Shown piece after piece: positions 1-8,761 of a stretch of DNA of 64,000 nt; position 1 is the first letter of the stretch, and each line of letters starts with the position of its first letter. The position numbers and the translations under genes were made by a program. The notes beneath the pieces were generated by a model. That model searched no databases, had not been told where the DNA came from, and saw only the letters and a program-made list of their open reading frames with translations. This DNA is from Tahibacter aquaticus (GTDB lineage Bacteria; Pseudomonadota; Gammaproteobacteria; Xanthomonadales; Rhodanobacteraceae): NCBI RefSeq assembly GCF_004363655.1, contig NZ_SNZH01000002.1, forward strand, positions 558,001 to 622,000, read 5' to 3'.

Positions 1-4
1 GTCG

Positions 5-1489
5 GTGAATGCGCGCGGCCAGGGCCAGGTGCTGATCTATCCGTATTACAACGTCGCCGCAGGCAATACCACGCTGGTCACGCTGACCAACCACAGCGCC
101 CAGGCCAAGGCGATACTGCTGCGGGTGGCCGACGGCGAGAACGGCCGCTCTGCCGCTTCTATCAATGTATATCTTTCGCCAGGCGACAGCTGGACGGCCA
201 CGCTGTTCGACCGCGGCGGCAGCGAGGCCCCAGGACTGCTGACCCAGGACAGTTCCTGCACGTTTCCGTTCGACAACAGCCTCGCTTTGCCGCAGCTGCC
301 GGACGGGCGGCGCTACTTGCCGCTGGGCTTCGAGGTCGACGATGCGGGCAGCCTCGGTGTCGAACGCCTGCGCGAGGGCTATATCGAGGCGGTGGAAATG
401 GCCACGATCAGGCCCGATACCGCGACCTTCGCGGCGATCTCGCGCAATGCCAGCGGCGCACGCGACTGCGGCACGATCGCGGCGGCCTGGGAAGCACACA
501 GCGGTTACTGGCTGGCCGAACCGCTGCGCGATCTGGCCAACCCTACCGGCGGCCTTAGCGGCGAGGCAGCCATCGTCAATGTTGCTGCCGGCACGATCTT
601 CGGTGCGGCTGCGATTGCGCTGGAAGATTTCCGCGTCGATCCGCAGGACCAGCCGCGCGGCAGTTCGGCCAGCGTGGCAATGAACGGCGTTTTCGCACCG
701 GGCTCGGGCTCGCTGCTGGTACATGCCTTGAGCAATCCGCAGGCCGGTACCGCCATTGCCGATCTGATTGCCGATGGTCGCGCGCTCAAGGCTACTTATC
801 CGGCGCCGTCGCGCGCCATCGATGCGGTCAGCGCCGTGCTGAGCGCGGCGCAACTGGCGGCGGCGTTCGACACCACGCCGGCACTCGGCGCCACCAGTTC
901 CTTCGTGCTGACTTATCCGACGCGGGCGTTCTATGTCGATCCGGCTGTGTCCGGCCAGCCCGTGGCGCTGGAACCGTTCGATGCACTGTTCGCTGGCGCC
1001 GTCCCGCTGCAGCACAGCGCCGGCCGCGCTTTCCAGCTGCGCAATCGCGAAGGCATGATCGTATCGCGCAGCGTGCCGGCGGAAGGCTGCAGCGCCGGTT
1101 GCGCGCAGTCGCCGCTGTTGCGCAGCACGGAGACGGCGGTGGAGGTGATCGCGCCCGGCGGCGTCGCCGATGTACTGCTCGATTCGCACCTGCACGGCGA
1201 TATCGGTGCGAGCAGCGGCAGCCGCCTGCCGATTCCGCAGCGCGGCAGCGGCTGGCTGCTGATCGACCTGGAACAGGCGCGGGGCGGTGGTATTGCGCCG
1301 GCCTTGCGCGCATCGCTGGAAGGCTATCGCCTGCGCGGCCTGCCCGTGCTCGGTACGCGCTTCATCAGCTACATCAATGCCGAGGCGAATCCCGGCGTGC
1401 TGGCCAATTATTCCTCGGCGGGGCCCATGAGTTCGGTCGCGCATTGTGTAAATAGCCAGAACCAGGCATGCGCGGCGGCGACGCCATGA
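5..1489 (+). CDS. Exported/surface protein of unknown function (5' end cut off)
   Basis: The frame is open from the first bases. The GTG at position 5 is unlikely to be the true start because no signal peptide or ribosome binding site is visible, so the N-terminus probably lies upstream of the window. The visible 494 residues begin with GQVLIYPYYNV and a following TLVTLTN segment, a pattern I associate with conserved exported hypothetical proteins of gammaproteobacteria. The chain is rich in Ala, Gly and Ser, has few charged clusters, and carries Cys pairs (DSSC...DCG and EGCSAGC) that suit disulfides in an extracytoplasmic protein. No catalytic motif is recognised. It ends with TGA and is followed by a noncoding gap. 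Confidence 0.7.
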   Translation: MNARGQGQVLIYPYYNVAAGNTTLVTLTNHSAQAKAILLRVADGENGRSAASINVYLSPGDSWTATLFDRGGSEAPGLLTQDSSCTFPFDNSLALPQLPDGRRYLPLGFEVDDAGSLGVERLREGYIEAVEMATIRPDTATFAAISRNASGARDCGTIAAAWEAHSGYWLAEPLRDLANPTGGLSGEAAIVNVAAGTIFGAAAIALEDFRVDPQDQPRGSSASVAMNGVFAPGSGSLLVHALSNPQAGTAIADLIADGRALKATYPAPSRAIDAVSAVLSAAQLAAAFDTTPALGATSSFVLTYPTRAFYVDPAVSGQPVALEPFDALFAGAVPLQHSAGRAFQLRNREGMIVSRSVPAEGCSAGCAQSPLLRSTETAVEVIAPGGVADVLLDSHLHGDIGASSGSRLPIPQRGSGWLLIDLEQARGGGIAPALRASLEGYRLRGLPVLGTRFISYINAEANPGVLANYSSAGPMSSVAHCVNSQNQACAAATP

Positions 1490-1782
1490 GCGGGGTGGTA
1501 CAGCGGCGCGTTGCCAGAGCCGGCAGCCTGCGGCGCCGTGGTTGGGGGAGCGCTCGCCGGACGCGCCTGCTCCCCAGCACACGACGCGCGGCGGGGCTGC
1601 TCATGCACGAACGCAACCGGTTTTCCTGAGGCTGCCGCCGTTGCGCTGCTTGCTGGCCGCGCTATGCAGGCGGTCGGCCGCAACCCCGCCGGCGCAGTTG
1701 CGGCGGGCAGGGCCGCGTACGCAACCGTTGCGCCGGTGCGGTGCCGATCGCGGCATAATCCCCGCTCCCTACGGAGGCCGTC
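1490..1782. other. Intergenic stretch without a supported gene
   Basis: About 290 bases of GC-rich sequence between two plus-strand genes. Several open frames cross it on both strands, but none has a ribosome binding site or recognisable protein character. No convincing hairpin terminator was seen. The last bases carry the ribosome binding site (GGAGG) of the next gene. Confidence 0.5.
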
Positions 1783-2031
1783 ATGACCAAGCCCAAGAGC
1801 CATATCGAAATCGCGTTCCAGTCGATTCCCGTGTTCAGCAACGACGGCCAGCTCGATATCGGCGAGATCAACTTCCTGCTCGGCCTGGCCTTGCGCGACA
1901 GCGCCATCGACGAGGACGAGAAGCGCGTGCTGGCGTCGATCTTCGCCCAGGCGGAAAAAGGCCATGTGCCCGAAGCGGTGCAGGCGCGTATCGACGAAGT
2001 GCGTGCCTTGCACGATATTCGCCAACTCTGA
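1783..2031 (+). CDS. Small conserved acidic protein, unknown function
   Basis: This 82-residue protein starts with ATG placed about 8 bases after a good GGAGG ribosome binding site. It has no signal peptide or membrane segment and should be cytoplasmic. The middle part (LGLALRDSAIDEDEKRVL) is helical and acidic, somewhat like TerB-type or EF-hand-like helical proteins, but the similarity is too weak for a functional call. It stands alone, with a convergent hydrolase gene downstream on the other strand. Its codon use fits the genome, so it is probably a real conserved hypothetical gene. Confidence 0.75.
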   Translation: MTKPKSHIEIAFQSIPVFSNDGQLDIGEINFLLGLALRDSAIDEDEKRVLASIFAQAEKGHVPEAVQARIDEVRALHDIRQL

Positions 2032-2160
2032 GGGACTGCGGCGGCGGTTGGGGTGCGACGGTGCCATTCGCGTTGCTCATCGCACTCTACGCGATCGATT
2101 CCGCAGGGCGCGATGAGCAACGCGTATTGCGCCTTACCGTGTCGAAGTAAAGCGCAGCCC

Positions 2161-3399
2161 TCAATCCAGCCATTCCTTCAACTTCGCGTACACCAGCGAA
2201 TTTATCAACAAATCCATATGTCCAATGCCGCGGAACACGTGGCGTTGGCTCGCCGGCAACTGCAGCGACTGCAGCGGGTCGGGGTGCTGGCCCAGCGCGC
2301 TAGGCACCGGTACCAAGCCGTCGCCGATCCAGCGCGCGCGGGTGCCGTCGGTGCTGCCGGCCAGGGTGGCCGCAGCGAGATACCAGCGCCCGCGGCCGAT
2401 GTCGGCCAGCGGTTCTATGCCGCTTTCCAGGCGTTCGCGCCGCGGCCGGTCGCGGTCGCTGCACCAGCCGTGGCGCAGGTCTTTCACGCCGGCACTGCGC
2501 CGTTCGGTCAGCTTGGCCAGGGCGCGCGTATACGGCAGCGACTCCAGCGCCGCACTGAGTTTGCCGCCCATGCGCTCCAGCGGTGCGCCCAGGTGCGGCG
2601 AGCCCAGGCAGATGGCCGCGTCCAGCGCGGCCAGCCAGCCGAGTGCTTCCCGCCCGGCATAGCTGCAGGCGCTGCGGCAGACCAGTCCGCCCATGCTGTG
2701 GCCGATCAGCACGATGTGCTCGATTGGGTTGGGATGGGTATCGACCAGCTGCTGCAGCCGCCGCGCCAGTTCGCGTCCGTTGGCGGAAATGCGCAGGCCG
2801 CTGTTGTAGCGCAGATAGAGGGCGCTGCCGCCGGTGTCGCGTTCGAGCCGTGCGCCGAAGTGATCGCCTTCGCTGTCCTGCCACTGGCTGTCGTTCATGC
2901 CCAGGCCGTGTACCAGTACGTACAGGCGGCCATTGCTGCAGGGCAGTTCGCGCGCCAGCGTTGCCGGATCCAGGGCCAGCGGCTGGCCGTTGCGGCAGAA
3001 CTCCAGGCCCAGGGCCAGGGGGTTACGCGTTTCTTGCAGGTGATCGCCGATGGCGCCGTTGAGGGCGCTGACCCAGGCGTTGGAGGCGCCGGCATCGGCC
3101 GTGTCGAAGTCGCGCGGCAGGGCGTAGCGTTCGTACAGGCCCAGCGAGCCCAGCGCGGCGGTGCTGGCGACCTGGCCTACGTCACGCAGCCGCGCGTAGA
3201 CGAAATCGGTGGTGCGCGTGATCAGTTGGCCAAACGGCAGCAGCCGGGCGAACGGATCAAGCACGGCCTGATGTACGCCTTCGACCACATCCAGTGCGCC
3301 GAGAAAGCCTTCTCCGGCCAGTTGGGCGGTACCGCGCAGCAAGTCGAGTCGGGATTTGATCGGCAAGTGGAAGACGCTCGCTGTGCCGGCGGCCGGCAT
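2161..3399 (-). CDS. Alpha/beta-hydrolase (lipase/esterase-like)
   Basis: A 412-residue protein with the nucleophile elbow GHSMGG at residues 233-238, giving Ser235 as the likely catalytic serine. It is preceded by an oxyanion-region segment (VLVHGLGMNDSQW) typical of PGAP1-like and triacylglycerol-lipase-like alpha/beta hydrolases. The N-terminal 100 residues are helical and precede the hydrolase core. A candidate catalytic His lies near the C-terminus (FRGIGHMDLL). There is no clear signal peptide, so it is probably cytoplasmic or membrane-associated. The substrate is unknown. An antisense open frame over the same region is a composition shadow. Confidence 0.85.
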   Translation of the reverse strand: MPAAGTASVFHLPIKSRLDLLRGTAQLAGEGFLGALDVVEGVHQAVLDPFARLLPFGQLITRTTDFVYARLRDVGQVASTAALGSLGLYERYALPRDFDTADAGASNAWVSALNGAIGDHLQETRNPLALGLEFCRNGQPLALDPATLARELPCSNGRLYVLVHGLGMNDSQWQDSEGDHFGARLERDTGGSALYLRYNSGLRISANGRELARRLQQLVDTHPNPIEHIVLIGHSMGGLVCRSACSYAGREALGWLAALDAAICLGSPHLGAPLERMGGKLSAALESLPYTRALAKLTERRSAGVKDLRHGWCSDRDRPRRERLESGIEPLADIGRGRWYLAAATLAGSTDGTRARWIGDGLVPVPSALGQHPDPLQSLQLPASQRHVFRGIGHMDLLINSLVYAKLKEWLD

Positions 3400-3539
3400 C
3401 CGTTGCCGTGGCCAGGCGCTGCAGTCGGGCTGCTGTCATGGCGGCCCGTCGGTGACCGGCTAGCCTAGCCGATGCGCGTGACGGTTGCAGATTCCATGCC
3501 GGCAAGTGCCGCATCGCGGCGAGCGCGGCCGCGGCAGGC

Positions 3540-4445
3540 CTAAAGCCAGTCGCGTGGCACCAGGTAGTCGGCCAGTTTTGCCTCGGCACTGCCGGCCTCG
3601 GGCTGGTAGCCGTATTCGAAGCGCACGCGCGGCGGCAGGCTCATGAGGATGGATTCGGTGCGCCCGCCTGATTGCAGGCCGAACAAGGTGCCGCGGTCCC
3701 AGACCAGGTTGAATTCCACATAGCGGCCGCGCCGGTAGAGCTGGAACTCGCGTTCGCGCTCGGTATATGGCGTGGCGTGGCGGCGCTGCACGATGGGCAG
3801 GTATGCATCGAGGAAGGCATTGCCGACGGCCTGGGTCAGGCCGAAGCAGCGTTCGAAGCCGCCGTCGTTGAGGTCGTCGAAGAAGATGCCGCCCACGCCG
3901 CGGGTCTCGTTGCGGTGCTTGAGGTAGAAATACTCGTCGCACCAGCGCTTGTAGCGCGCATAGACCTCGTCGCCGTAGGGCGCGCAGGCGGCGGCGGCGG
4001 TGCGGTGCCAATGGCGGACGTCTTCGTCGGCCGGATAGAACGGCGTCAGGTCGAAACCGCCGCCGAACCACCAGACCGCTTCGGCATCGGGCTTGTGCGC
4101 CTCGAAGTAGCGCACGTTCATGTGCGTGGTCGGTACGTGCGGATTGCGCGGATGCAGTACCAGCGATACACCCAGCGCGCTCCAGCTGCGGCCGGCCAGT
4201 TCGGGCCGGTGCGCCGTTGCCGATGGCGGCATGCGTTCGCCGTGGACACGGGAAAAGCCCACGCCGGCCTGCTCGAACACGGCGCCGTCCTTGAGCACGC
4301 GCGAACGGCCGCCGCCGCCTTCGGCGCGCTGCCAGGAATCCTCGGCAAATCCGGCCTGGCCGTCGAGCTGCTGCAGGCTGGTGCAGATATGGTCCTGCAG
4401 GCCGTGCAGGAAGGTTTGCATGCGGGTGATGCGATCGTCGGACAT
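3540..4445 (-). CDS. hemF: Oxygen-dependent coproporphyrinogen-III oxidase
   Basis: HemF oxidatively decarboxylates two propionates of coproporphyrinogen III to give protoporphyrinogen IX, using O2, in cytoplasmic haem synthesis. The 301 residues match the family length (about 300). Family signatures are present: HMNVRYF around 108-114, [15 protein letters not shown] around 128-142 with the following His145, GVGGIFFDD, and the C-terminal [15 protein letters not shown] and SILMSLPP segments. It appears to be a single-gene unit. The aerobic enzyme implies growth with oxygen. Confidence 0.97.
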   Translation of the reverse strand: MSDDRITRMQTFLHGLQDHICTSLQQLDGQAGFAEDSWQRAEGGGGRSRVLKDGAVFEQAGVGFSRVHGERMPPSATAHRPELAGRSWSALGVSLVLHPRNPHVPTTHMNVRYFEAHKPDAEAVWWFGGGFDLTPFYPADEDVRHWHRTAAAACAPYGDEVYARYKRWCDEYFYLKHRNETRGVGGIFFDDLNDGGFERCFGLTQAVGNAFLDAYLPIVQRRHATPYTEREREFQLYRRGRYVEFNLVWDRGTLFGLQSGGRTESILMSLPPRVRFEYGYQPEAGSAEAKLADYLVPRDWL

Positions 4446-4621
4446 GGGCGCGCCGGTCGAAGTGGGAAGGCAGCCGGCGGCATCTGCGACGGCGAATCAG
4501 GCTGGCGTGCCTGGGCCGGGAAACGCGCGCCGCGGGCTTGGTGGTGGGCGGGAACGGGCGCGGCCTGCCTCGCGCCGTCGTGCTGCTGTCGCGGCGCCGC
4601 CAGGGCGGCGCCGCGACGGTT

Positions 4622-5023
4622 TCAGCTGCCGCGCATGGTCAGTGCGCCGCTGATGTCGACTACCAGGTTGTTGATCCAGCTGATGTAGTTGGCGTGGATC
4701 AGCTTCTGGCCTTTCTTTTCGGTGTAGTTGAGGTTTTCCGAATCGATGTAGCTGATGCGGATGTCCTTGGCGTTCCAGTCGATCGCGATGCGCGCCTTGT
4801 GGTCGCGCACCAGCAAGGTGGCCTTGACCGAGCCGGGCTTGTCTTCCGACACGATCCATTTGCGCTCGACCAGTGCGCGCTTGACGATCTTGCCGACTTC
4901 GGCGCTGCTGGTCTTGGCCGGGATGGCGATGGGGTCGGGGTTGACCAGCGGCGTTTCGCGCCAGCCGGCGAGAAGCAGCAATAAGGGAAGAAGCAACAAC
5001 AATAAAAATTTATTACGCAGCAT
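4622..5023 (-). CDS. Small exported protein of unknown function
   Basis: 133 residues beginning with MLRNK and a long run of leucines, a strong signal peptide or N-terminal anchor. No lipobox cysteine follows, so it is predicted periplasmic or inner-membrane anchored rather than a lipoprotein. The mature part contains SSAEVGKIVKRALVERKW and alternating strands (ATLLVRDHKARIAIDW). This resembles small conserved periplasmic proteins in which two strands follow a helix. A run of low-GC AAA/TTT-rich bases encodes its N-terminus, unusual for this region. The function is unknown. Confidence 0.7.
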   Translation of the reverse strand: MLRNKFLLLLLLPLLLLLAGWRETPLVNPDPIAIPAKTSSAEVGKIVKRALVERKWIVSEDKPGSVKATLLVRDHKARIAIDWNAKDIRISYIDSENLNYTEKKGQKLIHANYISWINNLVVDISGALTMRGS

Positions 5024-5145
5024 GATCGCTCCTTGATGATACTAGCCGGGACAGCGGGCCGGGCGGCCCGGAGCGAATGGTAGGCGGTGGTGCCGGACGC
5101 GGCAATCGGACGTGCGCTGGCCTGCCGTGGCCCGGTGTACGGCGC

Positions 5146-5841
5146 TCAGGTGACCTTGCCGACCATGCGCTCGTGTCCGATCAGCCGGGCCCAGCGCCGG
5201 CCCACGTCCAGCCACAGGCAGTAGCTGGCTTCCAGCGCCAGCCGGCCCAGCAAGGGCGCGCGCCAGCGCCAGCGCGCCTCGGCAGCGACGCCCTCGGCCT
5301 GCAGGCCCAGCGACTGCGCCAGCAGCAGGCAGCGCGGCAGGTGGTAGCGGCTGCTGACCAGCGCGACCGGGCCGCTGTCCGTGCCCAGCAGTTCGCGCGC
5401 GTTGCGCAGGTTTTCCAGCGTATCGGTAGAAGCGTCTTCGCAGCGCAGCTGCGCGCCGGCCGGCAGGCCGCGCTGCTGCAGTTGCGCCAGCGCCGCCGCG
5501 GCTTCGCTCAGGCCGGCGCCGGTGCGGCCGCCGAGCAGCAGTGTTTCCCGCGCGGGATCCTGCTGCAGCAGAGCATGGACGCGGGCGATGCGTGCGGCGT
5601 AGTCCGCGTCGACGGCGCCGTCCTCGCCCAGGCGCTTGCCGAACAGCAGCAGTACCCGTGCCCGGCGCGGCGCCAGCGCGGCGGTGCGTGCCACCTGCAG
5701 CGTGCGGGCGTAGTAGAAAAGCCACAGCAGGCCGCCGCTGAGCAGCACGGCCAGGGCGCTCACGAGCAGCGAATGCCAGACGTCGCGATCGGCCAGGTGA
5801 CGCCAGGGACCGTCGCGAAACGGCGAATAGGTGGGAGGCAT
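5146..5841 (-). CDS. DUF218 (YdcF/ElyC/SanA-like) membrane-anchored protein
   Basis: 231 residues with one N-terminal membrane segment (about 25-45) followed by a DUF218 fold. Typical elements are VLLLFGKRLGEDG, the repeated Asp/Tyr/Ala region (VDADYAARIARVHAL), LLLGGRTGAGLSEA, EDASTDTLENLRNA and ALVSSRYHLPRCLLLA. Family members such as ElyC and SanA act in envelope biogenesis or vancomycin barrier function. The exact reaction here is unknown. It lies divergent to the pigment cluster and just upstream of it. Confidence 0.87.
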   Translation of the reverse strand: MPPTYSPFRDGPWRHLADRDVWHSLLVSALAVLLSGGLLWLFYYARTLQVARTAALAPRRARVLLLFGKRLGEDGAVDADYAARIARVHALLQQDPARETLLLGGRTGAGLSEAAAALAQLQQRGLPAGAQLRCEDASTDTLENLRNARELLGTDSGPVALVSSRYHLPRCLLLAQSLGLQAEGVAAEARWRWRAPLLGRLALEASYCLWLDVGRRWARLIGHERMVGKVT

Positions 5842-5968
5842 GGCCGGGTCGCAACACAGGGATTCATGAACGCAGGCGCCGTTGTATAGTCGGCCGCCCC
5901 GCGCCGCAAGCCGGACTGTGTCCGCGCCGGGGTTTTCGCCGTCTCAATTCCGACAGGGTGTTTTGCGC

Positions 5969-7171
5969 TTGCCATCTCCGATTCCACCGTTGGCCGTGAC
6001 GGCCCATACCGCCACCTCGGCCGCCGGCCGCGGCGTGGCAGCGCTGAGCGCCGCCCTGCGCGAACGCCGCAGCGGCCTGCGCCGCAATGATTTCACCCGC
6101 ACCGCGCTGGAGTGCTGGATAGGCCGGGTAGACGGCCTGGAACAGGCGCCGCTGCCGGCCGGATACGCGTCGCTGGATTGCCGCAACAACCGCCTGGCCT
6201 GGGCTGGGCTGACCCAGGACGGCTTCCTCGAACAGGCCCTCGCCGCCGTGCAGCGCTACGGCGCCGGCCGCGTTGCCATCGTGCTGGGCACGTCTACGGC
6301 GAGCATAGGCGCGACCGAGGAGGGCTATCGGGAACTCGCCGACGACGGCGTTTTCCTGCCGGCCTACCGCGATTTCGTGCTGCATACGCCGCATTCCCTG
6401 GTCACCTTCGTACAACGCGTGCTGGGCGCGCGCGGCCCGGCCTGCACCGTGGCCACGGCTTGTTCGTCCAGCGCCAAGGTATTTGCCCAGGCCGAGCGGC
6501 TGATCCGCCTGGGCTGGGCCGATGCGGCCGTGGTCGGTGGCGTGGATACCTTGTGCGACAGCGTGCTGTTCGGCTTCAACGCGCTGCAACTGGTGTCGCC
6601 GCAGCCGTGCCGTCCGTTCGACGCCGGCCGCAACGGCATTTCCATCGGTGAGGCGGCGGGTTTCGCCCTGCTCGAACGCGGCGGCAACGCTGCTGGCGCG
6701 GCACAGCTGCTGGGCTGGGGCGAATCCAGCGATGCCCACCATATGTCGTCGCCGCATCCGCAGGGCCGCGGCGCGCGCCAGGCCATCGCCGGTGCGCTGC
6801 AGCGCGCCGGCCTGGACGCCGCAGACATCGGCTACATCAACCTGCACGGCACTGCCACGCCGGCCAACGACGCGGTGGAAGCCGCCGTCGTGGCCGACCT
6901 GTTTCCGGCGCAGACCCGGGCCAGCTCGACCAAGGGCTGGACCGGCCACACCCTGGGCGCCGCCGGCATCGTCGAAGCCGTGGCCTGCCTGATCGCGCTG
7001 GAGCAAGGCTTCATTCCCGGCACCTTGAACTGCAGCGAGCCCGATCCGCTGTGCGGACCGCAGCTGGCGCTGGACAACGAAGCCGCTGCGCCGCAAGTGG
7101 CGCTGTCTTCCTCGTTCGGCTTCGGCGGCAACAATGCGGCGCTGATCTTCGGCCGCGGAGGCCGCGCATGA
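5969..7171 (+). CDS. Beta-ketoacyl-ACP synthase of the aryl polyene cluster
   Basis: A FabB/FabF-like condensing enzyme. With the TTG start chosen here it has 400 residues; a GTG at 5996 is an equally plausible start. The catalytic triad is intact: Cys165 (VATACSSSAK), His293 (NLHGTATP) and His327 (KGWTGHTLGAAG), plus the FGFGGNNAALIF C-terminal motif. It would extend the polyene chain on ACP from malonyl units. The stop overlaps the start of the chain-length-factor-like gene by ATGA, so the two are probably translationally coupled and may form a heterodimer as in type II polyketide systems. Confidence 0.92.
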   Translation: MPSPIPPLAVTAHTATSAAGRGVAALSAALRERRSGLRRNDFTRTALECWIGRVDGLEQAPLPAGYASLDCRNNRLAWAGLTQDGFLEQALAAVQRYGAGRVAIVLGTSTASIGATEEGYRELADDGVFLPAYRDFVLHTPHSLVTFVQRVLGARGPACTVATACSSSAKVFAQAERLIRLGWADAAVVGGVDTLCDSVLFGFNALQLVSPQPCRPFDAGRNGISIGEAAGFALLERGGNAAGAAQLLGWGESSDAHHMSSPHPQGRGARQAIAGALQRAGLDAADIGYINLHGTATPANDAVEAAVVADLFPAQTRASSTKGWTGHTLGAAGIVEAVACLIALEQGFIPGTLNCSEPDPLCGPQLALDNEAAAPQVALSSSFGFGGNNAALIFGRGGRA

Positions 7172-7962
7172 GCGCGCTGCAGCTGCGCATCGCCGGCATC
7201 GGCGTGTATGCGCCGGGCCTGCCCGACTGGCCGCAGGCGGGGCGCGCACTGCGCGGCGAAAGCGTGCCGGATACGTCCAGCCTGGCGCGGCCGGCACCGC
7301 CGCTGCTGCCGGCGGCGGAACGGCGGCGTGCACCGGAAACGGTGCTCTACGCCGCCCAGGCGGCGGCCGAGGCCTGCGCCATGGCGCAGTGCGAACCGGC
7401 CGGCCTGCCCTGTGTGTTCAGCTCCACCCAGGGCGATATTGCGATCACCGACTACATGTGCGCGACCCTGGCCAGTGCGCCGCTGGAGCTGTCGCCGACC
7501 AAATTCCACAATTCCGTACACAATGCCGCGGTCGGCTACTGGAGTATCGCCACCGGCTGCGAGCAGGCGTCCACGGCGGTCAGCTGCTGGATTCACAGTT
7601 TCGGCGCCGGCTTGCTCGAAGCTGCGCTGCAGGTGGCCGATACGCAAGCACCGGTGCTGCTGGTGGCGTATGACGCCGCGGCGGCCGGAGCACTGCGTTC
7701 GGCCATTCCGTTCGACTGCGGCTTTGCCGTGGCGCTGGTGCTGGCACCGGCCGGGCAGGGCAGCGGGCCGCAACTGAGCCTGACGCCCGCCGAGCCCGGC
7801 CCCGCCAGCCTGCCGCGGGCAGACTGGGCGCAGGCCCTGATCGCGCGCAACGCCTGCGCCGATGCGCTGGCCTTGCTGCAGGCCCTGGCCGGTGCGCAGC
7901 CGGTACAGCTGCGCATCGCCGCCGGCGGCGAATTCGCTCTTTCCGCGCAGGTGCAGCCATGA
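7168..7962 (+). CDS. Beta-ketoacyl synthase-like chain length factor
   Basis: 264 residues resembling the ketoacyl-synt_2 family, found beside the ketosynthase in aryl polyene, xanthomonadin and flexirubin clusters. It keeps FSSTQGDIAITDY and KFHNSVHNAAVGYWSIATG but lacks a normal KS active-site Cys nucleophile motif, which fits a chain length factor or noncatalytic partner. It starts within the stop of the ketosynthase gene (ATGA) and itself overlaps the glycosyltransferase gene by ATGA. The three genes are therefore probably co-translated. Confidence 0.87.
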   Translation: MSALQLRIAGIGVYAPGLPDWPQAGRALRGESVPDTSSLARPAPPLLPAAERRRAPETVLYAAQAAAEACAMAQCEPAGLPCVFSSTQGDIAITDYMCATLASAPLELSPTKFHNSVHNAAVGYWSIATGCEQASTAVSCWIHSFGAGLLEAALQVADTQAPVLLVAYDAAAAGALRSAIPFDCGFAVALVLAPAGQGSGPQLSLTPAEPGPASLPRADWAQALIARNACADALALLQALAGAQPVQLRIAAGGEFALSAQVQP

Positions 7963-8756
7963 GCGGCAGCGTGCGCGCGGCGGTGCTGATTCCCTGCCTC
8001 AACGAGGAGCGCGCGATCCGCGCCATCGTGCAGGGCGCATTGTCGCATTGTGAACACGTAATTGTTGTGGACGATGGCTCCAGCGACGGCACCGTGGCGG
8101 CGCTGCAAGACCTGCCGATACAGCTGATCCGGCACGAGCGCCCGGGCGGCAAGGGCAATGCACTGCGGGCGGGTTTTCGCCGTGCGCTGGAGCTGCCGGT
8201 CGACGGCGTGCTCACGATGGATGGCGACGGCCAGCATTTCTACGGCGACATTCCGCGCCTGCTGCACGTGGCGCAGCAGCTGCCGGGACATATCGTCGTC
8301 GGTGCGCGCCTGATCGGGCGCGAGTGCCAGCCCAAGCTGCGCCGCCTGGCCAACGAGATTGCCGACTGGGGCATTGCCTGGGCGGTAGGCCAGCGCCTGA
8401 TCGATTCGCAGAGCGGCCAGCGCTGGTATCCGCTGGACGTGGTGCGCCTGGCAGTGGATGTGGCGCCGCAGGGCTTCGTCTTCGAAGCCGACATTCTGAT
8501 CGAGGCGGCGCGTCAGCTGCGCACGCGTGTCGCCGCGGTGCCGATCGAGGTGCGCTACGCCGGCGAATTCCGCCGCAGCCATTTCAAGCCGCTGGGCGAT
8601 TTCTGCCGCATCACCTCGCACGTGTTCGGCCGCGTGGTGGAAGCCGGCTCGGTAATCCGTACTTATGCCATTGCGCGCAATACGCCGATCCAGCTTGTCG
8701 ATCCCGACCTGCCGGCAGCGCAGGCCGCACTGGCCGTTGCCTCTTCACCGGATTGA
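7959..8756 (+). CDS. Family 2 glycosyltransferase of the pigment cluster
   Basis: A GT-A fold glycosyltransferase of 265 residues. The N-terminal VLIPCLNEERAIRAIV segment is followed by VIVVDDGSSDGT and then TMDGDGQHF, which holds the acidic metal/nucleotide-sugar binding residues. There are no obvious membrane segments. In xanthomonadin and aryl polyene clusters a GT2 enzyme is found either alone or fused to an acyltransferase, and is thought to make the lipid or sugar anchor of the pigment. Here it is separate from the acyltransferase encoded at 19080-20042. The sugar and acceptor are unknown. Confidence 0.9.
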   Translation: MSGSVRAAVLIPCLNEERAIRAIVQGALSHCEHVIVVDDGSSDGTVAALQDLPIQLIRHERPGGKGNALRAGFRRALELPVDGVLTMDGDGQHFYGDIPRLLHVAQQLPGHIVVGARLIGRECQPKLRRLANEIADWGIAWAVGQRLIDSQSGQRWYPLDVVRLAVDVAPQGFVFEADILIEAARQLRTRVAAVPIEVRYAGEFRRSHFKPLGDFCRITSHVFGRVVEAGSVIRTYAIARNTPIQLVDPDLPAAQAALAVASSPD

Positions 8757-8761
8757 CTGAC

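Noticed and set aside
2053..3468. 471-codon plus-strand frame opposite the hydrolase gene
   Set aside because: Gln/Ala/Arg-rich shadow of a GC-rich gene; the minus-strand protein has a clear nucleophile motif.
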